From an uncultured Pseudomonadota bacterium (GTDB lineage Bacteria > Pseudomonadota > Gammaproteobacteria > Burkholderiales > Thiobacillaceae), in NCBI GenBank assembly GCA_903918705.1, contig CAIXFP010000799.1, forward strand, positions 1 to 8,862: DNA of 8,862 nt, written 5' to 3'. A model generated the notes under the pieces. That model did no database searches and had not been told where the DNA came from. It worked only from the letters and a program-made list of their open reading frames with translations. Made by a program: the position numbers and the translations under genes. Below are positions 1 to 5,774 of this stretch, in pieces. The stretch's first letter is position 1. Each line of letters begins with the position of its first letter.

Positions 1-1
1 C

Positions 2-160
2 GGGAAACGCGCCGCGGCGATCCAGAGCCTGATCGGCACCGCCCGCCTCAACGGCCTCGACCCGGCGGCCTGGCTGCGTGAGACCCTGGAGAAGCTGCCG
101 GCCTGGCCGAATAGCCGGCTGGATGAACTGCTGCCGCTGCGGGACACCGCCAAACCCTGA
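2..160 (+). CDS. IS66-family transposase, C-terminal fragment (5' end outside window)
   Basis: The frame is open from the window edge and ends at TGA 158-160, giving 52 residues. The fragment contains AAAIQSLIGTARLNGLDP followed by AWLRETLEKLP and a closing DELLP. This is the typical C-terminal tail of IS66 transposases (TnpC, the large DDE transposase), where the pattern is roughly a-IYSLI-TaklNGldPeaWL, then DELLPW. The catalytic DDE residues would lie upstream and cannot be checked. The terminus of the element follows within 40 bases (see 181-200), so this is the intact 3' end of an insertion sequence and not an internal scrap. Whether the rest of the transposase is intact is unknown. Confidence 0.88.
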   Translation, partial: GKRAAAIQSLIGTARLNGLDPAAWLRETLEKLPAWPNSRLDELLPLRDTAKP

Positions 161-200
161 CTTGCTGGCGTTTGGCTAGATGAGGCGGCTGGACGCTTAC
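161..200 (+). mobile_element. Right terminus of the IS66-family element
   Basis: The 40 bases after the transposase stop end in GGACGCTTAC at 191-200. On the other strand this reads GTAAGCGTCC. IS66-family inverted repeats usually begin GTAAGC, so position 200 is the likely outer edge. IS66 elements usually duplicate 8 bases of target. The matching candidate here is GGTCCGGC at 201-208, but the left end is outside the window, so neither the inverted-repeat partner nor the duplication can be confirmed. Confidence 0.65.
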
Positions 201-569
201 GGTCCGGCAACCAACATACGAGGCTGTTTAAATGGTCGAACCCCCGATTTTTGCTCCACCCATCTTGCCGGTCTGGTGTTTGACTGGTATGGCCCTTGGC
301 AAGCCCTATCGCTTCATGGCTACGGCATGTGACTGGTAAAGAGCAACTCCCGAAGCTGGGCTGGTATGATTTAGCGTGAAGAACAGTGATGCTTCCGACA
401 TTTCATTTGAAGATGGCCTAACTCGGTGATTCGTGTATGTCATTGATTGTATTAAATTAATCGCTTGTTATGGCTGGGCATTCCTTGTGGGTAGCTAGTG
501 TGTATCCATGGCAAAAAACCACACGTAACAGCAAGCAACTCACTGATTAATAAAGGAAAAGGTGGCGAA
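201..569. other. AT-richer intergenic region between the IS66 end and yebC
   Basis: This stretch of about 370 bases is visibly lower in GC than the rest of the window. I see no recognisable gene on either strand. One small frame, ATG 232 to TAA 339 (35 codons), has GAGG 8 bases upstream of its start, but its product (MVEPPIFAPPILPVW...) resembles nothing I know. A 9-base direct repeat TGACTGGTA occurs at 281-289 and 330-338, with a related CTGGTAT at 361-367; this may be chance. The yebC promoter candidate lies at 443-471. The DNA is probably the original upstream flank of yebC, or a gene remnant left by the IS66 insertion. Confidence 0.5.
443..471 (+). promoter_or_regulatory. Candidate sigma-70 promoter for yebC and possibly the ruv genes
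   Basis: TTGATT at 443-448 (4 of 6 matches to TTGACA) and TGTTAT at 466-471 (4 of 6 matches to TATAAT) are separated by exactly 17 bases in an AT-rich stretch. Transcription would start near 478-480, leaving a leader of about 90 bases before the GTG start of yebC. No transcript evidence is available. It is the best-looking promoter in the window upstream of the yebC-ruv run. Confidence 0.4.
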
Positions 570-1298
570 GTGGCAGGTCATTCCAAATGGGCAAACATCC
601 AACACCGCAAGGGGCGCCAGGACGCCAAGCGTGGTAAAGCATTCACCAAGCTGATCAAGGAAATCACGGTGGCCGCGCGCATGGGCGGCGGTGATCCCAG
701 CTTCAACCCGCGCCTGCGCCTGGCGATCGAGAAGGCCAAGGCCGAGTCCATGCCCAAGGACAACATCGAGAACGCCACCAAGCGCGGCACCGGGGAACTG
801 GAAGGCGTGAACTACGAGGAGATCCGCTACGAGGGCTACGGCCCCGGCGGCGCCGCGGTGATCGTCGACTGCCTCACCGACAACCGGGTGCGTACCGTGG
901 CCGACGTGCGTCATGCCTTCAACAAGTGCGGCGGCAACCTGGGCACCGACGGCTCCGTGGTGTTCCAGTTCAAGCATTGCGGCCAGATCATCCTGGCCCC
1001 CGGCGCCGACGAGGACAAGGTCATGGAAGTGGCCCTGGAGGCGGGTGCCGAGGACGTGGTCAGCAACGACGACGGCTCCATCGAAGTCGTCACCGCCCCC
1101 AACAACGACCTGGCCACGGTGAAGGAAGCTCTGGACGCCGCCGGCCTCACCACGGTGATGGCGGAAATCGCCATGAAAGCTCTGAACGAGACCGAAGTCA
1201 GCGGCGACGACGTGGCGAAGTTCCAGAAGATGCTGGACATGCTGGACGACCTGGACGACGTCCAGGAAGTGTTCACCTCGGCGATCCTGCCCGACTGA
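570..1298 (+). CDS. yebC: YebC/TACO1-family protein
   Basis: The product is 242 residues, close to the usual length of about 240-250. The N-terminus AGHSKWANIQHRKGRQDAKR is the family signature, followed by RLRLAIEKAKAESMPKDNIE and a C-terminal domain with EAGAEDVV. I chose GTG 570 because family members begin M-AGHSKW and because AAAGG at 558-562 lies 7 bases upstream; the in-frame ATG at 498 would add 24 residues with no family counterpart. YebC proteins are often annotated as transcriptional regulators. Work on the family, including mitochondrial TACO1, supports a ribosome-associated role in translation of difficult stretches such as polyproline. The gene commonly sits just upstream of ruvC, as here, with a gap of 31 bases. 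Confidence 0.95.
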   Translation: MAGHSKWANIQHRKGRQDAKRGKAFTKLIKEITVAARMGGGDPSFNPRLRLAIEKAKAESMPKDNIENATKRGTGELEGVNYEEIRYEGYGPGGAAVIVDCLTDNRVRTVADVRHAFNKCGGNLGTDGSVVFQFKHCGQIILAPGADEDKVMEVALEAGAEDVVSNDDGSIEVVTAPNNDLATVKEALDAAGLTTVMAEIAMKALNETEVSGDDVAKFQKMLDMLDDLDDVQEVFTSAILPD

Positions 1299-1302
1299 GA
1301 CT

Positions 1303-1329
1303 GGCCGGCGCGGTGCCGGCGCGACCACC
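1303..1329. repeat. Short GC-rich hairpin between yebC and ruvC, similar to half of the later palindromes
   Basis: GCCGGC at 1304-1309 and GCCGGC at 1315-1320 can pair as a 6-base stem with a 5-base loop. From 1305 the sequence CCGGCGCGGTGCCGGC matches the right half-hairpin of the 2888-2943 element at about 13 of 16 positions, and both are followed by ACCAC. It may be a degenerate single copy of that repeat. GC-rich DNA makes such similarity easier by chance, so the assignment is weak. No clear Shine-Dalgarno sequence precedes ruvC, and the hairpin occupies the place where one would be. Confidence 0.35.
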
Positions 1330-1845
1330 ATGCGACTCCTCGGCCTTGATCCCGGCTTGCGCGTGACGGGCTATGGCGTCATCGACAAGGTGGGCCAGAA
1401 CCTCACCTACGTCGCCAGCGGCGTGATCCGCACCGAGACCGGAGCGTTGCCGGGGCGCATCAAGATCATTTTCGATGGGGTGATGGAAGTGCTGGACCAG
1501 TTCCGTCCCGAGGCCGCCGCCATCGAGAAGGTGTTCGTCAACGTCAATCCGCAATCCACCTTGTTGCTCGGCCAGGCGCGCGGCGCGGCGATCGCCGCCC
1601 TGACCTCGGTTGCACAGCCGGTGTTCGAGTACACCGCGTTGCAGGTGAAACAGGCAGTGGGGGGCAACGGCCACGCCGACAAACAGCAGGTGATGCACCT
1701 GGTCAAACGACTCCTCAACCTTCCCGCCGAGCCACGCCCGGATTCCGCCGACGCCCTGGCCTGCGCCATCTGCCATGCCCACGGCGGCATGGGGCTGGGC
1801 GCCCTCGCCACTACGACCCGCCGCCGCGACGGGAGGATGCTATGA
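1330..1845 (+). CDS. ruvC: Holliday junction resolvase RuvC
   Basis: RuvC is the dimeric endonuclease that cuts Holliday junctions symmetrically during recombinational repair, working with the RuvAB branch-migration motor. The product is 171 residues (E. coli RuvC has 173). All four metal-binding acidic residues sit at the canonical positions: D7 in LGLDPGLRVTGYG, E66 in AAIEKVFV, and D138 and D141 in PDSADALA. The NPQSTLLLGQARGAA segment and GHADKQQV are typical of the family. The ATG at 1330 gives the canonical numbering. The stop TGA at 1843-1845 overlaps the start of a small ORF (1842) in an ATGA arrangement. ruvA does not follow directly: a prenyltransferase gene lies between. Confidence 0.97.
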   Translation: MRLLGLDPGLRVTGYGVIDKVGQNLTYVASGVIRTETGALPGRIKIIFDGVMEVLDQFRPEAAAIEKVFVNVNPQSTLLLGQARGAAIAALTSVAQPVFEYTALQVKQAVGGNGHADKQQVMHLVKRLLNLPAEPRPDSADALACAICHAHGGMGLGALATTTRRRDGRML

Positions 1846-1943
1846 ATATGAAACCTCTAGCGCAGGCGCCCCGCCTGCTCGTCGGTCTGATCAGAGGCAC
1901 GATGCAGGCGAGGCGCCTGCGCTACCGGGGGGGGCTGGCATGA
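1842..1943 (+). CDS. Candidate 33-residue peptide or leader ORF spanning the ruvC-prenyltransferase junction
   Basis: An ATG at 1842 overlaps the ruvC stop (ATGA) and has a strong Shine-Dalgarno sequence, GGGAGG at 1831-1836, 5 bases upstream. The frame stays open through the palindrome at 1858-1925 and ends at TGA 1941-1943, which itself overlaps the ATG of the prenyltransferase (ATGA again). The peptide (MNMKPLAQAPRLLVGLIRGT..., 33 residues) is basic, with seven Arg and one Lys, and I do not recognise it. It could be a real small protein, a coupling leader, or the original start of the prenyltransferase disrupted by repeat insertion. The run of eight G at 1927-1934 allows a one-base slip that joins the two frames. 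A chance ORF is possible, because the repeat is GC-rich and low in stops. Confidence 0.35.
   Translation: MNMKPLAQAPRLLVGLIRGTMQARRLRYRGGLA
1858..1925. repeat. REP/BIME-like double-hairpin palindrome, copy 1
   Basis: The outer arms TAGCGCAGGCGCC (1858-1870) and GGCGCCTGCGCTA (1912-1924) are exact inverted repeats, and the pairing continues inward with one mismatch and one bulge. Each arm also folds alone: GCAGGCG-CCC-CGCCTGC on the left (1862-1878) and GCAGGCG-AGG-CGCCTGC on the right (1904-1920). The centre holds a perfect 10-base palindrome, TCTGATCAGA, at 1886-1895. Two hairpins in opposite orientation form the layout of bacterial interspersed mosaic elements, which are spread by REP-associated transposases. 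A second copy lies at 2888-2943. Confidence 0.75.
1927..1934 (+). other. Run of eight G just before the prenyltransferase start
   Basis: Eight consecutive G lie 5 bases before the ATG at 1940 and may serve as a crude Shine-Dalgarno sequence. The tract also falls within the last codons of the 33-codon ORF. One extra G, or a -1 ribosomal slip, changes the reading from GGG CTG GCA TGA to GCT GGC ATG ACC, which is the prenyltransferase frame. Homopolymer G runs are prone to slippage and also to sequencing error. Confidence 0.5.
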
Positions 1944-2884
1944 CCACCGCCAAGGCCGCACCTCTCGAACCGACGCCGGAGGCCCTGGCCAACCCGGTCA
2001 AGCGTTACCTGCTGGCGACCCGGCCGGCCTTCCTCACCATCGCCCTGGCCGGCTGCCTGCTCGGTTTCGCCACCGCGCTGCAGGCCGCCTTCTCCTTGCC
2101 CCTGGCGCTGCTGACCCTGTTCCTGGCCATCGTGGCTCACGCCGGGGTGAACGTGTTCAACGACTATTACGACCACCTCAACGGCACCGATGCCGTCAAC
2201 GTGGATCGCCTGTTTCCCTTCACCGGCGGCTCCCGCTTCATCCAGAACGGGGTGATGTCGCCGCGCCAGACCCTGCGCTATGCCCTGGCCCTGTTCGCCA
2301 TGGTGATCGCCGGCGGGCTCTGGCTGATCGCCAGCCGCGGCGCCGGTCTGTTCTGGATCGGACTCTCCGGCCTGCTGATCGGCTGGGCCTACTCGGCGCC
2401 GCCCCTCAAGCTGAACAGCCGCGGCCTGGGCGAAATCTGCGTGGCGGCGGGCTTCCTCCTGATCGTCGCCGGGGCCGATTTCGTCCAGCGCGGCGCCGTC
2501 TCCCTCGCGCCCTGGTTGCTGGGCCTGCCCTATGCCCTGCTGGTGACCAACATTCTCTATATCAACCAGTTCCCGGACCGCAGCGCCGACATCCAGGCCG
2601 GCAAGCTGCACTGGGTGGCACGCCTGGAGCCCCAGGTCGCCGCCCGTGGCTACTGGCTGATATTGTTGGCTTCGGCCGCCATGTTGGCCGGGCTGGTGGC
2701 GAGTGGATGGCTGCCGAAGACGGCCCTGGTTTCTCTGCTGGCGATGCTGCCCGCGCTGAAGGCCGGCCGCATCCTGTCGCGGCATGCCGCCGAGCCGGCC
2801 AGACTGGCGCCGGCGTTGCAGTTGACCATCGTCGCCGCCCATTTGCAGCCGGTGCTGCTGGCGGCGGTGCTGGCCTTGGGTTAG
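1940..2884 (+). CDS. UbiA-superfamily membrane prenyltransferase (MenA-like), substrate unknown
   Basis: The product is a 314-residue polytopic membrane protein. UbiA-family enzymes transfer a polyprenyl chain from its diphosphate to an aromatic acceptor, using two Asp-rich motifs that hold Mg-diphosphate. The first is NVFNDYYDHLNGTD (71-84). A conserved loop, YSAPPLKLNSRGLGE, lies at 151-165. The second Asp motif is NQFPDRSADIQAGK (209-222), with D213 and D217. The overall pattern is closest to MenA (1,4-dihydroxy-2-naphthoate polyprenyltransferase) rather than UbiA. No other menaquinone gene is visible, so the acceptor is open. I chose ATG 1940 because the hydrophobic core follows after a short polar tail and because the upstream part of this frame is palindrome sequence. 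It sits between ruvC and ruvA, flanked by two related palindromes. Confidence 0.85.
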   Translation: MTTAKAAPLEPTPEALANPVKRYLLATRPAFLTIALAGCLLGFATALQAAFSLPLALLTLFLAIVAHAGVNVFNDYYDHLNGTDAVNVDRLFPFTGGSRFIQNGVMSPRQTLRYALALFAMVIAGGLWLIASRGAGLFWIGLSGLLIGWAYSAPPLKLNSRGLGEICVAAGFLLIVAGADFVQRGAVSLAPWLLGLPYALLVTNILYINQFPDRSADIQAGKLHWVARLEPQVAARGYWLILLASAAMLAGLVASGWLPKTALVSLLAMLPALKAGRILSRHAAEPARLAPALQLTIVAAHLQPVLLAAVLALG

Positions 2885-2887
2885 CCG

Positions 2888-2943
2888 TAGCGCCGGCGCC
2901 GCGCCGGCGTCCTTTAAAATCGCCGGCGAGGCGTCGGCACCAC
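2888..2943. repeat. REP/BIME-like double-hairpin palindrome, copy 2
   Basis: The left half TAGCGCCGGCGCCGCGCCGGC (2888 onward) matches copy 1 at most positions. The A-T stem pair of copy 1 (GCAGGCG/CGCCTGC) is replaced by C-G (GCCGGCG/CGCCGGC). The right half, GCCGGCG-AGG-CGTCGGC at 2922-2938, shows the same A-T to C-G exchange plus a G-U pair, and it keeps the AGG loop. The centre is shorter and contains the palindrome TTTAAA (2913-2918). Paired changes that preserve the stems suggest that structure is under selection. The element fills the gap between the prenyltransferase stop and ruvA. Confidence 0.65.
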
Positions 2944-2954
2944 ACGGGGGCGAC

Positions 2955-3539
2955 ATGATCGGAAGACTCAGCGGAATCCTGCTGGAAAAGACCCCACCGC
3001 AGATCGTGGTGGACGTGGCCGGCGTGGGCTACGAGGTGGACGTGCCCATGAGCAGTTTCTACAACCTGCCGGCTTTGGGCGAGAAGGTCAGCCTGGTCAC
3101 CCATTTCGTGGTGCGCGAGGACGCCCAGCAGTTGTTCGGCTTTCTCACCCAGAAGGAGCGCTCCGCCTTCCGCGAGCTCATCAGGATTTCCGGGGTGGGG
3201 CCGAAGCTGGCACTGTCCGTCCTCTCCGGCCTGTCCGTGGACGATCTGGCCAGTTGCATCGCCCTGCAGGATGCCGGACGGCTGACCCGGGTGCCGGGGA
3301 TCGGCAAGAAGACCGCCGAGCGCTTGCTCCTGGAACTCAAGGGCAAGCTGGCCGACGCCCTGCCGCAAGCCGGCACCGCCGGCCAGGTCAGCGCCTCCGT
3401 GGCCAATGACGCGCTCAATGCCCTGCTTGCCCTGGGCTACTCGGACAAGGAAGCCTTGCCGGCCCTGAAGCAGTTGCCGGAAGGCCTGAGCCTGGAGGAT
3501 TCCATCCGCCAGGCGCTGAAATTGCTGGCCAGAAAGTGA
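2955..3539 (+). CDS. ruvA: Holliday junction branch migration protein RuvA
   Basis: RuvA tetramers clamp the four-way junction and load the RuvB motor rings. The product is 194 residues (E. coli RuvA has 203). Domain I (1-62) begins MIGRLSGILLEK and carries the acidic pin residues E55 and D56, which separate strands at the crossover. Domain II has two helix-hairpin-helix motifs, ISGVGPKLAL (78-87) and VPGIGKKTAERL (113-124). Domain III (about 150-194), which contacts RuvB, ends in SIRQALKLLARK. GGGGG at 2946-2950 precedes ATG 2955. The expected partner ruvB does not follow at once; a toxin-antitoxin pair is between them. Confidence 0.97.
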   Translation: MIGRLSGILLEKTPPQIVVDVAGVGYEVDVPMSSFYNLPALGEKVSLVTHFVVREDAQQLFGFLTQKERSAFRELIRISGVGPKLALSVLSGLSVDDLASCIALQDAGRLTRVPGIGKKTAERLLLELKGKLADALPQAGTAGQVSASVANDALNALLALGYSDKEALPALKQLPEGLSLEDSIRQALKLLARK

Positions 3540-3546
3540 CACGGAA

Positions 3547-3580
3547 TACGTGCTACACTGATTACGTGTAAGAGAGGAGG
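3547..3580 (+). promoter_or_regulatory. Candidate VapB operator and ribosome binding site upstream of vapB
   Basis: The 46-base gap after ruvA holds a direct repeat TACGTG at 3547-3552 and 3563-3568, 16 bases apart. It also holds an inverted repeat, TACAC (3554-3558) and GTGTA (3566-3570), with a 7-base spacer. VapB-type antitoxins commonly bind short repeats in front of their own genes, so this is the likely autoregulatory site. TACACT at 3554-3559 could be a -10 box, but I see no good -35 box. GGAGG at 3576-3580 lies 5 bases before the vapB ATG and is one of the strongest ribosome binding sites in the window. Confidence 0.45.
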
Positions 3581-3585
3581 GCGAG

Positions 3586-3849
3586 ATGGCCAACCTGACC
3601 CTGAGTGTGGAAGACGATTTGCTCAAGCAATGCCGCTTGTACGCGGTGCAGCACGACACCTCCGTGAATGCGATGGTGCGGGAATTCCTGGAGTCGCTGG
3701 TGGACCGCAGCAAGGAACGGGCAGCGGCGGTGGCGGAACTCAACCGGATCGCGGACGACCTGGCGCGCCGGGCGGCAATCCCCGCGGACTACAAGTGGAA
3801 CCGGGAGGAGTTGTACGAGGAGCGCATGGCCCGTTGGGACCGCAAGTGA
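3586..3849 (+). CDS. vapB: VapB-type antitoxin, ribbon-helix-helix fold
   Basis: The product is 87 residues. The N-terminal half, NLTLSVEDDLLKQCRLYAV then SVNAMVREFLESLV, reads as the beta strand, helix and helix of a ribbon-helix-helix DNA-binding domain (about 2-42). The C-terminal part is charged and ends WNREELYEERMARWDRK. A W-x-R-E-E-L-Y-x-E-R tail is often seen in antitoxins paired with PIN toxins and would block the toxin active site. The gene has its own strong Shine-Dalgarno sequence and operator-like repeats, and its stop overlaps the vapC start (GTGA). The fold and family are read from the pattern and neighbour, not from a search. Confidence 0.8.
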   Translation: MANLTLSVEDDLLKQCRLYAVQHDTSVNAMVREFLESLVDRSKERAAAVAELNRIADDLARRAAIPADYKWNREELYEERMARWDRK

Positions 3850-4259
3850 GCGCCTTCCTGGACACCAACATCCTGGTCTACCGGATCGACCTGCAGGCTC
3901 CGGCCAAGCAGAAACGCGCGTCACAGTTGGTCAACGACCTGTATCTGGCCGGCGAGGCGGTACTGAGCACCCAGGTGCTGCAGGAGTTCTACAACACGGC
4001 CACCGGCAAGTTTCGCCTGCCCCCCGCAGACGCCGCGCTGGCGGCCCAGGCCCATGCGAAAACCCGCGTCGTGCAGATCACGCCGCCACTGATCTTCGCC
4101 GCCATGGCCCGCCATGCCGGCGGCCAGTTCTCCTTCTGGGACGCACTCATCGTCGAGGCGGCCCTGGCAGGGGGCGCCAAGGTACTGTACTCGGAAGACC
4201 TGCAGGACGGCCTGGTGGTGGACGGGTTGACCATCACCAACCCGTTTCTGGCTTCCTGA
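3846..4259 (+). CDS. vapC: VapC-type toxin, PIN-domain ribonuclease
   Basis: The product is 137 residues, a usual length for VapC. PIN-domain toxins are Mg-dependent endoribonucleases that cut tRNA or rRNA when the antitoxin is lost. The acidic residues are all in place: D6 in SAFLDTNILVYRID, E47 in VLQEFYN, D99 in SFWDALIVEAAL and D118 in LYSEDLQDG. The start is GTG 3846, overlapping the vapB stop, because PIN domains begin a few residues before the first Asp; the upstream ATG of this frame reads through vapB out of frame and is not a credible start. Overlapping starts give tight coupling to the antitoxin. The stop at 4257-4259 lies 2 bases before ruvB, which is unusual for a toxin-antitoxin pair. 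Confidence 0.88.
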   Translation: MSAFLDTNILVYRIDLQAPAKQKRASQLVNDLYLAGEAVLSTQVLQEFYNTATGKFRLPPADAALAAQAHAKTRVVQITPPLIFAAMARHAGGQFSFWDALIVEAALAGGAKVLYSEDLQDGLVVDGLTITNPFLAS

Positions 4260-4261
4260 CC

Positions 4262-5305
<1,044 letters not shown>

Positions 5306-5366
5306 AAGGCTGTGGTTCGTTGCGCTCCCCACCTGCCTTTCCCTCAACCCTGTGTTACCGAGAGCC

Positions 5367-5774
5367 ATGACAGACTCCCCTACCTTTGACTGGCCGGTGC
5401 GCGTGTATTGGGAAGATACCGACGCCGGTGGCGTGGTGTACTACGCCAATTACCTGAAATTCCTGGAACGCGCCCGTACCGAATGGCTGAGCGCTCTGGG
5501 ACTGGAGCAGGATCATCTGGCGACTGACGCCGGGATGCTGTTCGTGGTGCGCCGGGTGGAGGCCGACTACCTGCGCCCGGCCCGGTTCAACGATCGCTTG
5601 CTGGTGCGCAGTCGTCTTGGGGAACTTGGGCGCGCCAGCATGGTCTTGGCGCAGGAAGTTTTGCGTGGCGGCGAGCGATTGTTCACCGCACGGGTGCAGG
5701 TGGCCTGCGTCGAGCCGACGGGCTTTCGCCCGACTAGAATCCCAAGCTTTGTGACCGAAAGAATGCACCCCTGA
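5367..5774 (+). CDS. ybgC: Tol-Pal system acyl-CoA thioesterase YbgC
   Basis: The product is 135 residues, a single hot-dog-fold domain of the 4-hydroxybenzoyl-CoA thioesterase type. YbgC hydrolyses acyl-CoA in the cytoplasm and is linked to phospholipid metabolism at the membrane; it is almost always the first gene of tol clusters. The signature YWEDTDAGGVVYYANYLKFL lies at 14-33, with D19 as the expected catalytic Asp. Many relatives have His where Y26 stands (VYHANYL). ATG 5367 is chosen because the family starts a few residues before the hot-dog strand. The preceding gap after ruvB is 61 bases; I see no convincing promoter in it and only a weak GAGAG before the start. The stop overlaps the tolQ start by one base. 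Confidence 0.93.
   Translation: MTDSPTFDWPVRVYWEDTDAGGVVYYANYLKFLERARTEWLSALGLEQDHLATDAGMLFVVRRVEADYLRPARFNDRLLVRSRLGELGRASMVLAQEVLRGGERLFTARVQVACVEPTGFRPTRIPSFVTERMHP

Noticed and set aside
232..339. 35-codon ORF with GAGG 8 bases upstream, in the IS66-yebC gap
   Set aside because: The product has no recognisable family or domain, the length is within chance for a 370-base gap, and the IS boundary is only about 30 bases upstream. Described in the region entry only.
281..367. Repeated TGACTGGTA and CTGGTAT words as a possible repeat array
   Set aside because: There are only two exact 9-base copies and one shorter one at irregular spacing, with no unit structure. It is not a CRISPR and not clearly above chance.
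376..429. GTG-started 17-codon frame whose product (KNSDASDISFEDGLTR) faintly recalls the N-terminus of XseB
   Set aside because: The match is a few residues, the frame closes at once, and the following bases do not continue the XseB helix pattern in another frame that I could follow.
498..569. N-terminal extension of YebC from ATG 498
   Set aside because: The family starts M-AGHSKW. The extension has no counterpart, and the GTG at 570 has a well-placed AAAGG.
540..1331. Long open frame on the minus strand opposite yebC
   Set aside because: It is antisense to a clearly conserved gene, rich in His, Val and Gly from complementing GC-rich codons, and shows no domain. Similar antisense frames opposite the prenyltransferase, ruvA, ruvB, tolQ, tolA and tolB were rejected for the same reason.
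3668..4261. N-terminal extension of the RuvB frame through vapB and vapC (about 198 residues)
   Set aside because: This part is an out-of-frame reading of the two toxin-antitoxin genes, and RuvB has its normal start at 4262.
5306..5366. Promoter for the tol cluster in the ruvB-ybgC gap
   Set aside because: I looked for -35/-10 pairs (for example from TTGCGC at 5320) and found no partner at 16-18 bases. A promoter could lie inside ruvB, but I cannot support one.
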